From Thermotoga maritima MSB8 (lineage in GTDB: Bacteria > Thermotogota > Thermotogae > Thermotogales > Thermotogaceae): 64,000 nucleotides of DNA. The number at the start of each line of letters is the position of its first letter. The stretch's first letter is position 1. Shown here piece after piece: positions 20,709 to 34,575 of the stretch. The notes beneath the pieces were generated by a model. That model saw only the letters and a list, made by a program, of their open reading frames with translations. It made no database searches and had not been told where the DNA came from. The stretch spans positions 1,378,465-1,442,464 of the forward strand of contig NC_000853.1 in assembly GCF_000008545.1 (NCBI RefSeq), written 5' to 3'. The translations under genes and the position numbers were made by a program.

Positions 20709-21469
20709 ATCTCTACCTGGATGTGCTTGGAAAAAGATCCGACGGATATCACGAAATAGTGGGATTGTTTCAGACGATTTCTCTTCACGACACACTAACT
20801 GTGGAAATCTGTGATAGAGGTTTCTATCTGGAAAGCAGCGTAGCTCTGCCCTCGGACAACACGATCAAAAGAGCCTGGGAGATGTTCAGGAAAAACACAG
20901 GAAAAGAATTCGGTCTCAAAGTCACGTTGAAAAAGGAGATCCCAGTAGGCTCTGGCCTCGGTGGGGGAAGCTCTAACGCTGCAGCGGTTCTCAGATATCT
21001 TGGTGAAGTTTTCAAAATACCTCTTGAAGACCTTCTGAATATAGCAGCTCAGGTGGGAAGCGATGTACCCTTTTTTCTTTACGGAGGAACCGCTCTTGTG
21101 AGAGGAAGAGGAGAAATCGTGGAGAAACTCGAGGATATCGAAGGATACTCTGTTGATTTGTTCTTCCCGGGCATTCACTCTTCAACGAAAGAAATGTATC
21201 TGTCTCTCACACCAGAGATGTACAGGAAAGGACCCGGCAGGGTAGAGGAACTGCACAGGGCTTACCTTGAAAGAAATTACGAAAAGATAAAGGAACTCTC
21301 TTACAACGTGTTTGAGAAGGTGTTCTTAGAGAAACACCCGGAGGTAATGGATGGACTGAGAAACTTTGGCGATGGTTCCATAGTGAAAATGATGACGGGA
21401 AGCGGAAGTGTCTTTTTCGCTCTATATCCTCTGGACAAGGGAAATTACTCGTTTGTGGGAGGTGTTTAA
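20654..21469 (+). CDS. ispE: 4-diphosphocytidyl-2-C-methyl-D-erythritol kinase IspE
   Basis: A GHMP kinase of the MEP isoprenoid pathway, 271 aa. It has [21 protein letters not shown] at the N-terminus, the ATP loop [17 protein letters not shown], and a C-terminal [12 protein letters not shown]. The start is set to TTG at 20654, inside the Nudix gene, because it gives the normal IspE length; its ribosome site is poor, so it may rely on translational coupling. ispD of the same pathway lies at 29432. Confidence 0.93.
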   Translation: MVENIGSGSAELVSYAKLNLYLDVLGKRSDGYHEIVGLFQTISLHDTLTVEICDRGFYLESSVALPSDNTIKRAWEMFRKNTGKEFGLKVTLKKEIPVGSGLGGGSSNAAAVLRYLGEVFKIPLEDLLNIAAQVGSDVPFFLYGGTALVRGRGEIVEKLEDIEGYSVDLFFPGIHSSTKEMYLSLTPEMYRKGPGRVEELHRAYLERNYEKIKELSYNVFEKVFLEKHPEVMDGLRNFGDGSIVKMMTGSGSVFFALYPLDKGNYSFVGGV

Positions 21470-21470
21470 G

Positions 21471-21983
21471 TTGGATCTCAAACGCTTCATAAGAGATATA
21501 CCGGATTTCCCGCAGAAAGGCATCGTGTTTCGCGACATAACCCCTCTTTTGAGAAATCAGGAAGCCTTCAAAGAAGCGATCGACAGAATGTGTGAACTCG
21601 TTTTTGACAGGGAGTTCGATCTCGTGGTGGCTCCCGAAGCGAGGGGTTTCATCCTTGGAGCCGCTATGGCGTACAAACTGGGAAAGGGTTTCGTTCCGGT
21701 GAGAAAACCGGGAAAACTCCCGTATAAAACTGTGTACGAAGAGTATCAGCTGGAGTACGGCACTGAACAGCTCCATATACACGAGGATGCCATAGAGAAA
21801 GGCCAGAAAGTGCTCATAGTGGATGATGTACTCGCAACGGGGGGAACAGCGGAGGCACTCATAAGACTGGTTAAAAAACTCGGTGGGGAAGTGGTTTCTC
21901 TCGCTTTCCTCGTTGAGCTTTCATACTTGGAACCAAGAAAGAGACTGGAAGGTTACGATGTTAAAACTCTGATAGTCTACTGA
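21471..21983 (+). CDS. apt: Adenine phosphoribosyltransferase
   Basis: A purine-salvage enzyme converting adenine and PRPP to AMP, 170 aa, the standard length. It has [18 protein letters not shown] at the N-terminus, [10 protein letters not shown], and the PRPP motif [17 protein letters not shown]. The start is TTG at 21471, 5 nt after GGAGGTG; a longer frame lies within ispE. Confidence 0.96.
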
Positions 21984-21994
21984 GGGGTGAAAGT

Positions 21995-23337
21995 ATGAGT
22001 TTAAAATTCGACTTTTCCAATTTGTTTGAACCGAACATCTCCGGTGGTTTGACAGATGAAGATGTAAAAAGTGTAGAGGAGAAAGTTACAAGTGCAGTTC
22101 GAAACTTTGTAGAAAACACTCCCGATTTTGCAAAGCTGGACAGAAGCTGGATCGATTCTGTTAAATCTCTCGAGGACTGGATAATAAACTTCGATACGGT
22201 CGTTGTGCTGGGAATTGGAGGTTCTGGACTTGGAAACCTGGCCCTTCACTACTCCCTCAGGCCTTTGAACTGGAACGAGATGACCAGAGAGGAGAGAAAC
22301 GGATACGCCAGAGTGTTTGTGGTGGACAACGTAGATCCAGATCTCATGAGCTCTGTTCTGGACAGAATCGATCCCAAAACAACTCTTTTCAACGTGATAT
22401 CGAAATCCGGTTCCACCGCTGAAGTAATGGCGACCTATTCGATAGCACGTGGGATCCTCGAAGCTTATGGACTAGATCCAAGAGAACACATGCTCATCAC
22501 AACAGACCCGGAAAAGGGCTTTTTGAGAAAACTCGTGAAAGAAGAAGGTTTCAGAAGTCTCGAAGTGCCTCCTGGAGTGGGAGGAAGGTTCAGCGTTCTC
22601 ACACCTGTTGGCCTCCTCTCAGCCATGGCGGAAGGCATAGACATAGACGAACTGCACGAAGGTGCAAAGGATGCCTTCGAGAAGAGCATGAAAGAGAACA
22701 TCCTTGAAAATCCAGCGGCAATGATAGCACTCACACACTACCTCTACTTGAATAAAGGAAAGTCCATTTCTGTGATGATGGCGTATTCGAACAGAATGAT
22801 CTATCTTGTGGACTGGTACAGACAGCTCTGGGCGGAAAGTCTTGGAAAAAGATACAATCTCAAGGGAGAAGAGGTTTTCACCGGTCAAACTCCTGTGAAA
22901 GCGCTGGGAGCGACCGATCAGCACTCACAGATACAGCTTTACAACGAAGGGCCGAACGACAAGGTAATAACCTTCCTGAGAGTTGAAAACTTCGACAGAG
23001 AAATAGTGATCCCGGAAACCGGAAGAGCTGAACTCAGCTATCTTGCAAGGAAGAAGCTCTCCGAACTCCTCCTCGCAGAGCAGACAGGAACAGAAGAAGC
23101 ACTGCGAGAAAACAACAGACCGAACATGAGAGTGACATTTGACGGACTCACACCGTACAACGTGGGCCAATTCTTCGCTTACTACGAGGCTGCCACCGCT
23201 TTCATGGGTTATCTTCTTGAGATCAACCCGTTCGATCAGCCCGGTGTGGAGCTCGGAAAAAAGATCACGTTCGCTCTTATGGGAAGAGAAGGTTACACTT
23301 ACGAAATAAAGGAAAGGTCGAAGAAGGTGATTATAGA

Positions 23338-23341
<4 letters not shown>
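21995..23341 (+). CDS. pgi: Glucose-6-phosphate isomerase
   Basis: A glycolytic isomerase of 448 aa, the compact bacterial form. It shows [15 protein letters not shown], the SIS-type [13 protein letters not shown] motif for sugar phosphate, [13 protein letters not shown] and the catalytic segment [19 protein letters not shown]. It links sugar uptake to the Embden-Meyerhof pathway. It overlaps the next small gene by ATGA. Confidence 0.97.
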
Positions 23342-24609
<1,268 letters not shown>

Positions 24610-24613
<4 letters not shown>

Positions 24614-25356
24614 AACTGAGGTCATGGGAATTCTACGACAGAATAGCAAGAGCGTACGACAGTATGTACGAAACACCGAAGTGGAAGCTCTATCACAGAC
24701 TGATCGGATCTTTCTTAGAGGAGTATTTGAAAAACCCCTGCAGAGTTCTCGATCTCGGTGGAGGAACCGGAAAGTGGAGTCTGTTCTTGCAGGAAAGAGG
24801 TTTCGAAGTAGTTCTCGTCGATCCATCGAAAGAGATGCTGGAGGTGGCGAGGGAAAAGGGGGTTAAAAACGTCGTTGAAGCCAAAGCGGAAGATCTCCCC
24901 TTTCCTTCAGGTGCTTTCGAAGCAGTTCTCGCTCTCGGTGACGTTCTAAGCTACGTTGAAAACAAGGATAAAGCGTTTTCAGAGATAAGAAGAGTGCTTG
25001 TACCCGATGGATTGTTGATAGCAACCGTAGACAACTTTTACACTTTCCTTCAGCAGATGATCGAGAAAGACGCGTGGGATCAAATAACACGCTTTTTGAA
25101 AACACAAACCACGAGCGTGGGAACCACACTCTTTTCTTTCAATTCTTACGCCTTCAAACCAGAGGATCTGGACTCTCTGGAAGGATTCGAAACGGTAGAT
25201 ATCCGTGGAATCGGTGTGATGGAATACCCAGACGAACGAATCAGTGAAAGGGAAGAAACCATCTTTCGGCTGGAACAGGAACTTTCAAGGGACAGAAACA
25301 TCATCTGGAAGGCCGATCATATATTCTTCGTTTTGAAAAAGAAAAGAGGAGCCTGA
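24610..25356 (+). CDS. SAM-dependent methyltransferase (UbiE/COQ5-like)
   Basis: A 248-aa class I methyltransferase with motif I RVLDLGGGTGKWSLFL, motif II acidic VVLVDPSKEML, and LPFPSGAFEAVLALGDVLSYVEN. The substrate is unknown; the family includes small-molecule methylases. It overlaps the upstream gene by ATGA. Its stop codon lies in the hairpin that ends the opposite-strand tRNA-Val transcript. Confidence 0.85.
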
Positions 25357-25366
25357 AGGCTCCTCT
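25345..25366 (-). terminator. Terminator of tRNA-Val(GAC), possibly bidirectional
   Basis: The hairpin AGAGGAGCC/GGCTCCTCT is followed on the minus strand by TTTTCTTTTT. It spans the stop codon of the plus-strand methyltransferase gene and may end both transcripts; the plus side lacks a T run. Confidence 0.8.
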
Positions 25367-25367
25367 G

Positions 25368-25442
25368 TGGTGGGTGCGGCAGGGATTGAACCTGCGACCT
25401 CTTCCTCGTCAAGGAAGCGCTCTCCCACTGAGCTACGCACCC
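25368..25442 (-). tRNA. tRNA-Val (anticodon GAC)
   Basis: A 75-nt tRNA with encoded CCA. The acceptor stem is GGGTGCG/CGCACCC, the anticodon loop TTGACGA gives GAC, and the T-loop is TTCAATC. It is nearly identical in body to the tRNA-Val(CAC) at 52472-52546. Confidence 0.97.
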
Positions 25443-25455
25443 ATTCCGTTTAATT

Positions 25456-25484
25456 ATGATACTACAAGCATCTGACTATGTCAA
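25456..25484 (-). promoter_or_regulatory. Promoter of tRNA-Val(GAC)
   Basis: On the minus strand: TTGACA (25479-25484), a 17-nt spacer, TATCAT (25456-25461). This is close to sigma-A consensus. Confidence 0.85.
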
Positions 25485-25538
25485 CCATCCAGTTCGATGC
25501 CGTTCAACATTTAACAGAAAAATTTCCGATGAGGGTAC

Positions 25539-25567
25539 TTGAAAAGGGTGAAAACCTGTGCTATTAT
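25539..25567 (+). promoter_or_regulatory. Promoter of tRNA-Leu(GAG)
   Basis: TTGAAA (25539-25544), a 17-nt spacer, TATTAT (25562-25567). The tRNA begins 13 nt downstream. Confidence 0.85.
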
Positions 25568-25580
25568 ATATGTCGGAGTT

Positions 25581-25667
25581 GCCGAGGTGGTGGAACTGGC
25601 AGACACGCATGGTTGAGGGCCATGTGGGCTTCGGCCCGTGCGGGTTCAAGTCCCGCCCTCGGCACCA
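25581..25667 (+). tRNA. tRNA-Leu (anticodon GAG)
   Basis: An 87-nt class II tRNA with encoded CCA. The acceptor is GCCGAGG/CCTCGGC, the anticodon loop TTGAGGG gives GAG, and a long variable arm is present. Confidence 0.97.
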
Positions 25668-25672
25668 CAAAA

Positions 25673-26680
25673 TCAGCCGGAGGATCTTTCCTCCGGTTTT
25701 TTTGTTAACCTCCCCAGTCCAAGAAGAATCCCCAAAATTATGAACAGATAATAATTGAAGAATCTCCAGACGAGCATGGATACCATCGCGTCAGTCTTTT
25801 CGATTATGTTCGAGTAAACAACGTAGTAAGCCAGTTCCGTTGCGCCGCTGGCACCGGGTGTAGGAGCAAAATACACAATCAGGCTGAGAGCAAGCTGGAT
25901 ACTGACTACTTGGAACAGAGAAACATTCACATTAAGATTGACGGCTTTCATCGCAAAATAAGTACTTGAGTGTATCAGCACAACCATCAACCCCGACAGA
26001 ATCACCACCGCTAAAAACTTCAGTTTGGAAGCTCTCCAGAACTCCCTGGTGGCCGAAACGTATCCAAGTATTCTTTCCTCCACGAGCCTTTTCATATCAT
26101 ATTCAGATTTTCTGGAGAAAAACATGAAGATCTTCAAAACAGGTCTCGACATGAAAAATCTTCGCAGAAAACCCTTACTGAAGGACAGGAGGATTATGAA
26201 AACATAGAAGAGAAAAGCCAGAACTATTCCTGCAAAGAAAAGGTCTCCGAGGATACCGAGTTCTTCGAAGGTATCAAGATAGACCATGAAGAAGGCAAAA
26301 CCGGAGATGATGGAAAATGAAAAAGAAGAGAAAAACCTCACCGCTACCGCAGAGGCCGATTTTTCAAAGGGAATTCCAGCCTTCGTGAGATGGTAGATCT
26401 GGAAGGGTTGTCCTCCAGCAGCGAAAGGTGTTATTGCCCCCACATAGAATCCCCAAAGGGAGTTGGCCACACAGGTTCCGAAAGGAACATCTTTCAGAAG
26501 TATCTTGGTTCTGCTGGCGTCCACTAAAACGATGCCTAAAAAGTTCAGTGAAAGAACCATCAAAAAGATCGGTTCTACGTTCTTCAACTCCTTCCACGCA
26601 TCACCGCTGCCCCAAAAGGAAACTATGAGAGCCGTGGCACCGAGGCCTATGATCAGAGCTAAAAGCAGATTCCTCTTCAT
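25673..26680 (-). CDS. Flippase-like integral membrane protein (UPF0104 / LPG synthase TM family)
   Basis: A 335-aa protein with about eight hydrophobic segments and the family motifs GAITPFAAGGQPFQIYHLTKAGIP and APTPGASGATELAYY. This matches the N-terminal transmembrane (flippase) part of lysylphosphatidylglycerol synthase and the UPF0104 family, without the aminoacyl-transferase domain. Substrate unknown, probably a lipid. I prefer the ATG at 26680, which keeps distance from GGAAGGAG; an ATG at 26686 abuts it. It is divergent from clpC. Confidence 0.85.
   Translation of the reverse strand: MKRNLLLALIIGLGATALIVSFWGSGDAWKELKNVEPIFLMVLSLNFLGIVLVDASRTKILLKDVPFGTCVANSLWGFYVGAITPFAAGGQPFQIYHLTKAGIPFEKSASAVAVRFFSSFSFSIISGFAFFMVYLDTFEELGILGDLFFAGIVLAFLFYVFIILLSFSKGFLRRFFMSRPVLKIFMFFSRKSEYDMKRLVEERILGYVSATREFWRASKLKFLAVVILSGLMVVLIHSSTYFAMKAVNLNVNVSLFQVVSIQLALSLIVYFAPTPGASGATELAYYVVYSNIIEKTDAMVSMLVWRFFNYYLFIILGILLGLGRLTKKPEERSSG
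25677..25703 (+). terminator. Terminator after tRNA-Leu(GAG), embedded in the opposite gene
   Basis: The stem CCGGAGGA/TCCTCCGG (25677-25684 with 25689-25696) is followed by TTTTTTTG. The hairpin also encodes the last residues of the convergent membrane-protein gene, so it is a dual-use sequence. Confidence 0.9.
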
Positions 26681-26756
26681 AATCATCTCCTTCCAGTGTC
26701 TTTATTAGAAATATTAACACACCACGTGGTAAGATTTTTCTGGGAGGTGATACCAC

Positions 26757-29132
26757 ATGTTCAATCTGGAAGAGTACACGGAAAAGGCGCAGAAAGTAAT
26801 GATGAGCATTCAGGATATAATGACCCGATACAGACAAAACCAGCTTTCCAGTGAGCACATACTGCTCGCGATTCTGGAAGAAGGAAACAACGTTGGTGTA
26901 GAACTTCTGAAGGAGCTGAACGTGGATATAAACAGGCTCAAAGATGAGGTGGAGGTGTTCATTGGGAAATACGGGGTTAGAGTCCCTGAAGGAGCATCTG
27001 TTTCTCAGATTTTCATAACTCCGGACGCGAGGCATGTCATTGAAAAAGCGAGAGAAGAAGCGAGAAGAATGGGAGATTCAAAAATAGGAACCGAGCACCT
27101 TATTTTGGGGATGGTCCTGTCACCTGATTCCACGGCCTTCCGAATCCTCTCGAGATACGGTGTAACACCTGAGAGAGTCTACGAAGCAATAAGGAAGATC
27201 AGATCAACGGGTAAAACAGATGAAGCAGAGAACGTGGAAGCGCTCGCTCGCTTCACAGTGGATCTCACACAGCTAGCCCGCGAAAAAAAGCTCATGCCTG
27301 TAGTGGATCGTGAAAAGGAAATCAGAAGGGTGATACAGATACTGTCCAGAAGAACGAAGAACAATCCGGTCCTCATAGGAGACCCGGGGGTGGGAAAGAC
27401 TGCTGTTGTCGAGGGGCTCGCCCAGAGAATAGTTGAAGGGAAAGTCCCTCTGTTTTTGAGAAACGTCAGAGTCTTGAAACTCGACATGGGCAGATTGGTG
27501 GCAGGGACCCGTTTCAGAGGAGATTTTGAAGAAAGACTGAAACGTCTTCTTGATGAATTGAAGAGGAAAAAAGGAGAAGTAATACTCTTCATCGACGAGG
27601 TGCACACGGTGGTAGGAGCGGGAGCAGCCGAAGGTGCTCTCGACGCCGCGAACATAATGAAACCAGAACTCACAACGGGAGAGATTCAGATAATAGGAGC
27701 AACCACCGTTGAAGAGTACAGAAAATACATAGAGAAAGACAGGGCGCTTGAGAGAAGATTCCAGCCGGTCATGGTGGAAGAGCCGACGGTCGAGCAGACA
27801 ATTGAAATACTGAAAGGATTAAGAAAGGTCTTTGAAGAACATCATCACGTGAAGATAACGGATGACGCTCTGGAAGCCGCGGCGAAACTCTCCGCACGAT
27901 ACATAACCAACAGATTCCTCCCGGACAAGGCCGTTGATCTGATAGACGAAGCGGCAGCGTACGTGCGTCTTGAATCCTCGTACCCTTCAGAAGAACTCCT
28001 GAAACTCGAAGAAGAGATCAAAAACCTTGAAGACAAAATAAACGACGCCGTTGTGAAGGGAGAGTACGAAGAAGCGGCAAAGCTGAAGGTCGAACTCCAG
28101 AAATTGAAAAACGAATACGAAGAAAAAAGGAAAAAACAAGAAAAGGTGGAACCGGTTGTCGATGAGAACGTTGTGGCAAAGATCGTGGAACAGTGGACCG
28201 GCATTCCCGTGTCTCGAATCATGGAATCCGAAAGAGAGAAACTCCTGAAACTCGAAGAATTCATCCACCAGCGCTTGGTGAATCAGGAGGAAGCCGTGAA
28301 GATAGTGGCACGGACCATAAGACGTGCAAGGGTCGGTATCAAGAATCCGAGAAGGCCCATCGGTGTCTTTCTGTTCCTCGGACCAACGGGCGTGGGAAAG
28401 ACAGAACTCGCCAGAACTCTCGCAGACGTGCTCTTCGGCAGCGAAGACGCCATGATCAGGCTCGACATGAGTGAATACATGGAGAAACACTCCGTTGCCA
28501 GACTCATAGGAGCACCTCCGGGTTACGTGGGTTATGAAGAGGGAGGGCAGCTTACCGAGGCTGTGAGAAAAAGGCCTTACAGTGTGATTCTCCTCGACGA
28601 AATAGAAAAGGCGCATCCAGACGTATTCAACATCCTGCTTCAAGTGTTCGAAGACGGGCGATTGACTGATGGAAAGGGAAACACCGTGGACTTCAGAAAC
28701 ACCATCATCATCATGACGAGCAACATAGGAAGTGAGAAGATCCTCGAAATGTCGGAAAACGGTGTGAGAATTGAGATAGAAAAAGAACTGCGAAACACCT
28801 TCAAACCCGAGTTCCTGAACAGAATAGACGCCATAGTTTACTTCAAACCGCTCACGATGGAAGAAGTGAAGAAGATAGTGGAAATCATGGTGAGACAGCT
28901 CCAGGAAATACTGAAAGAGAAGAACATCTCCATCGAGCTTACAGAAAGAGCGAAGGAGTACCTGGCAGAAGCGGGTTACGTGCCATCTCTCGGTGCAAGA
29001 CCGCTTCGAAGAATCATAGAACTCGAACTCGAGTCGATGATAGCGGATAAAATACTGGAAGGAGAGATAAAAGAAGGAGACAGGGTTCTGGTCGACGCGG
29101 ACGAATACGGTCTGAAGATAGAGAGGAGGTGA
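26757..29132 (+). CDS. clpC: ClpC-type AAA+ unfoldase
   Basis: A Hsp100 protein of 791 aa: N-terminal double Clp-N domain (residues 1-150), AAA-1 with Walker A GDPGVGKT (about 209), a short middle domain with a UVR-like coiled coil (about 415-465, EEIKNLEDKINDAVVKGEYEEAAKLKVEL), and AAA-2 with GPTGVGKT (about 542). The layout is ClpC rather than ClpB, whose middle domain is longer. I do not see the LGF/VGF-type ClpP-binding tripeptide in the second AAA domain (see findings). GGGAGGTGAT precedes the ATG. It is followed by a DUF1844 gene. Confidence 0.92.
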   Translation: MFNLEEYTEKAQKVMMSIQDIMTRYRQNQLSSEHILLAILEEGNNVGVELLKELNVDINRLKDEVEVFIGKYGVRVPEGASVSQIFITPDARHVIEKAREEARRMGDSKIGTEHLILGMVLSPDSTAFRILSRYGVTPERVYEAIRKIRSTGKTDEAENVEALARFTVDLTQLAREKKLMPVVDREKEIRRVIQILSRRTKNNPVLIGDPGVGKTAVVEGLAQRIVEGKVPLFLRNVRVLKLDMGRLVAGTRFRGDFEERLKRLLDELKRKKGEVILFIDEVHTVVGAGAAEGALDAANIMKPELTTGEIQIIGATTVEEYRKYIEKDRALERRFQPVMVEEPTVEQTIEILKGLRKVFEEHHHVKITDDALEAAAKLSARYITNRFLPDKAVDLIDEAAAYVRLESSYPSEELLKLEEEIKNLEDKINDAVVKGEYEEAAKLKVELQKLKNEYEEKRKKQEKVEPVVDENVVAKIVEQWTGIPVSRIMESEREKLLKLEEFIHQRLVNQEEAVKIVARTIRRARVGIKNPRRPIGVFLFLGPTGVGKTELARTLADVLFGSEDAMIRLDMSEYMEKHSVARLIGAPPGYVGYEEGGQLTEAVRKRPYSVILLDEIEKAHPDVFNILLQVFEDGRLTDGKGNTVDFRNTIIIMTSNIGSEKILEMSENGVRIEIEKELRNTFKPEFLNRIDAIVYFKPLTMEEVKKIVEIMVRQLQEILKEKNISIELTERAKEYLAEAGYVPSLGARPLRRIIELELESMIADKILEGEIKEGDRVLVDADEYGLKIERR

Positions 29133-29138
29133 CGATCC

Positions 29139-30969
<1,831 letters not shown>

Positions 30970-31983
30970 AAAATTGGAGATCTTCAGGAACCTTTCTGTG
31001 ATCTCAAGAAATATCCTTTCGGTGTCCATCCGTGCGAGGGCACTTCTCAGTTTCTTCGAAGGAAACACCACAACAAAATCTCTTCCAGATTCCACGAAGA
31101 GTTCTGCAGTATAACTGAGATTCTTTCGCTTCACCTGAACCTTCAGGTTTTCTCCCCTTCTTGAGATCGTAGCGTAATCTCCTCTTGAAAGCACTGCGGC
31201 TTTTCTCACAAGCTTTGCGAGAACCTGTCTCCTTGCTTCTATTCGCTCTGCGGTCTTTTCTTCCAACAAAGACTTCAGTTTTTTGATCTCTTCTTCGCTC
31301 ACTTCGTCACCACAGACTTCCATCACGAAGTGAGGGTACTTCACCACGAGTTTTCCAGATTTCTCATAGAAGTCCAGAGTCTGAACATCCAGCCTTTGAA
31401 AAGCCTTGAAGATGTGCCTCACCGTGACGTACGGAATTTTCGTAGAAAAAGGCTTCTTTGGAATAGTAGAAATCTGTGCAAGGGTCATAATGCCCGCTGA
31501 CGCTCCAAACATCAAAACATCCTTTTCTTCAAAAAGAAGAATCAGGAATTCTCCTTCGTCAAGATTGGAGCTGGCAAAATTCAATGCTCCTTCGAATTCA
31601 CGCTTCGTAAGGGTGCAAAGAAATTCCTCTTCGCCATCTCCTGGAGGAATTTCTCCCGTTTTGCACCGAACGTCCAGAACTTCATTTCCCGCTTTCAGAA
31701 CGAGTCGTTCCTGAAGGACGGTGATTCGAACGTCACTGACCTTAACGTCACTCAAAAAATACTTCACCAGATCCAATGAAACGATCCTGCTGCCTTCGAA
31801 TCGAGGTATCTCCCCCAGAAATATCTCCACTTTAGCACAGTTGTCACTCGCACTCACCCAGAGTCCGTCTCTGTAAAAGAAACTGAGGAATCTCGCAGTT
31901 GGTTCGGTCGTTCCAACCAGTTTATCGAGCAGATAAACCCACTCTTTGAGTTCATGAGCATCAACGACCAGTTCCACAGAGTT

Positions 31984-34575
31984 TCACCTCAGAAACTCTT
32001 CGAGACGTTCCAGAACGTCTTTTATCCTCTCCGGATGTCTTCCACCCGCTTGGGCAAAATTCTTTCGGCCTCCTCCGTTCCCACCGAGTTCCTTCGCTAT
32101 GTTTCGTGCTATAGAGGAGGCATCGTACTTGCCAAGAAGATTCTCAGAAACCTTCACAACGAGGGAAACCTTGTTTTCGAACTTACTGAAGAGAATAACA
32201 ATGCCTTCCCCTTCTTTTTTCAAAACGTTATCTGCTATTCCTCCGAGGTGTTTTGCCTCGACGCCTTCGAAGACACCGTGGAAGACCTTTACACCATCTT
32301 CCAGCTGTTTCATGGCTATCCTTTCTTCGGAAATCCTTCCCTGAGAGAGTTTCTTTTCGAGTTCCTTCACCTTTTCTCTCAAGCTCAGGACCCTGTCCGT
32401 GAGCTCGTCTTCCCTTGCCCCGAGGATTTCTTTCAGCTGATCGATCAGCTTTTTCTGGTTTCTCAGAAGTTCCAGAGCACTGAAGCCGGTGACCGCTTCG
32501 ATTCTTCGCACACCTGACGAAACGGATTCCTCCGAGATGATCTTGAACAGACCTATCTGCCCTGTGTTTTTCACGTGCGTTCCGCCACAGAGTTCTTTAC
32601 TCACACCGGGAACCTCGACGACCCTGACCACGTCTCCGTATTTTTCCGTGAAAAGCGCAACAACTCCGGACTTTACCGCTTCTTCGTAGCTCGTGTATCT
32701 CACCTCGACCGGAATCGCTTCCATGATCCATTCGTTCACCAGATCCTCCACCTGTTCTATTTCTGCACTCGAAAGACCTTTGAAATGTGTGAAATCGAAT
32801 CTCAATCTGTCGGGTGCAACCAAGGACCCAGCCTGCCTCACGTGGTCTCCCAGAACTTTCTTCAAAGCCGCGTGAAGCAGATGGGTTGCCGTGTGATTTC
32901 TCATTGTGGCCTCTCTTCTCTTCTTATCCACTCTGAGAATCACTTTCTGTCCTCTTCTTAGAGTACCATCCAGTATCTTTATTCTGTGGACGATCACACC
33001 TTCTGAAGCTTCAAAGACGTATTCCACAAGTGCTTTTCCATCTCTCCATTCCACCATCCCCGTGTCGGATACCTGCCCACCCTTCTCCGCGTAGAACGGA
33101 GTTCTTGAAAAAACCACCTCAACTGTGCCTTCTGATGCTTCTTCCACCGTTTCGTCGTCCCTGGCTACGAGAACGACCTCGCCCTCATCTTCGAGTTTTT
33201 CGTACCCAGTGAATTCGGTTCGGAAATCTTTGGGGAGTTTTTCAAGGTACTCGTACCTCCTGGCAAATTCCACATCGCCCATAGCAGCTCTTGACTTTCG
33301 CTGTTGTTCTTCCATGTATTTGTTGAACTCTTGCACATCGACTTCCACACCTTTCTCCTTTGCGATTTCAAGGGTGAGCTCCAGTGGAAGTCCGTATGTA
33401 TCGTAGAGTCTGAACGCGTCTTCGGAATCTATTTTTCCCTTCTTCTCGACGATCTCGTCAAAGACTTTCATTCCCTGCTCGAGAGTCTTTAGAAATCTGT
33501 TTTCTTCCGCTGAAAGAACTTCTTTCACCATACCTTCACCACGAACGATCTCCGGGTAAACTTTTCCCATCTTCTCCACCACGGCATCAACGATCCTGTA
33601 GAGGAACGGTTCACTCATACCGAGGAGTATTCCATGCCTCATCGCACGCCTTATGATTCTTCTGAGAACGTACCCTCTTCCCTCGTTGGAAGGGAAAACA
33701 CCTTCACTGATCAAAAAGGTGATGGCCCTTATGTGATCGGCTATGACCCTGATGGAAACATCTTTTTCTTCATCTGTTTTGTAGCCAACACCTGTCAGTT
33801 CCTCTATGCGTTTTATTATCGGCTGGAACAGATCTGTGTCGAAATTGCTGTAAACTCCCTGCATCATCGCACAAAACCTTTCAAGACCAGCTCCCGTATC
33901 TATGTTCTTTCTCGGAAGAGGATGGAGCTTTCCTTCTTCGTCCTGGTAATACTCGGTGAAAACAAGGTTCCATATCTCCACGAATCGTCCTTCAGAATTG
34001 GCAGGAGTACACCCTTCGCCCTCAGGACAGCCCTTCGAATACCCTGTATCGTAAAAGATCTCCGTATCGGGACCACATGGCCCTGTTGGCCCAGCCGGCC
34101 CCCAGAAATTGTCCTCTTTTCCCATTCTCAAAATTCTCTTCTCGGGAAGACCTATCTTTTCGTTCCAGATTCTGAAGGCCTCTTCGTCTTCCTCGTAGAC
34201 GGAGACCCACAGTTTTTCTTCGGGGACCCCAAGCACCTGGGTGAGGAACTCCCAGGCCCACTCTATGGCTTCTTCTTTGAAATAGTCTCCAAAGGAGAAA
34301 TTACCGAGCATTTCAAAGAACGTATGATGCCTTGGAGTCTTTCCCACGTTCTCTATATCAACGGTTCTCAAACACTTCTGACAGGTAGCCACCCTCGTGT
34401 AAACAGGCTCGACTTTGCCCCAGAAAATAGGTTTGAAAGGAACCATACCGGCTACGGTGAAGAGAAGCTGAGGATCGTCCGGTATGAGAGAAGCGCTCGG
34501 TAGTATCTTGTGTCCCTTTTTCTCAAAGAATTTCAAAAAGGCTTCTCTGATCTCTTCAGAAGTCATGTATCTCAT
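31984..34575 (-). CDS. alaS: Alanyl-tRNA synthetase
   Basis: A class II synthetase, 863 aa, with catalytic N-terminal domain ([38 protein letters not shown]), an editing domain with zinc motif HTATHLLH and CGGTH, and a C-terminal coiled coil. The length is normal. The start overlaps the cdsA stop by 4 nt. Confidence 0.98.
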   Translation of the reverse strand: MRYMTSEEIREAFLKFFEKKGHKILPSASLIPDDPQLLFTVAGMVPFKPIFWGKVEPVYTRVATCQKCLRTVDIENVGKTPRHHTFFEMLGNFSFGDYFKEEAIEWAWEFLTQVLGVPEEKLWVSVYEEDEEAFRIWNEKIGLPEKRILRMGKEDNFWGPAGPTGPCGPDTEIFYDTGYSKGCPEGEGCTPANSEGRFVEIWNLVFTEYYQDEEGKLHPLPRKNIDTGAGLERFCAMMQGVYSNFDTDLFQPIIKRIEELTGVGYKTDEEKDVSIRVIADHIRAITFLISEGVFPSNEGRGYVLRRIIRRAMRHGILLGMSEPFLYRIVDAVVEKMGKVYPEIVRGEGMVKEVLSAEENRFLKTLEQGMKVFDEIVEKKGKIDSEDAFRLYDTYGLPLELTLEIAKEKGVEVDVQEFNKYMEEQQRKSRAAMGDVEFARRYEYLEKLPKDFRTEFTGYEKLEDEGEVVLVARDDETVEEASEGTVEVVFSRTPFYAEKGGQVSDTGMVEWRDGKALVEYVFEASEGVIVHRIKILDGTLRRGQKVILRVDKKRREATMRNHTATHLLHAALKKVLGDHVRQAGSLVAPDRLRFDFTHFKGLSSAEIEQVEDLVNEWIMEAIPVEVRYTSYEEAVKSGVVALFTEKYGDVVRVVEVPGVSKELCGGTHVKNTGQIGLFKIISEESVSSGVRRIEAVTGFSALELLRNQKKLIDQLKEILGAREDELTDRVLSLREKVKELEKKLSQGRISEERIAMKQLEDGVKVFHGVFEGVEAKHLGGIADNVLKKEGEGIVILFSKFENKVSLVVKVSENLLGKYDASSIARNIAKELGGNGGGRKNFAQAGGRHPERIKDVLERLEEFLR

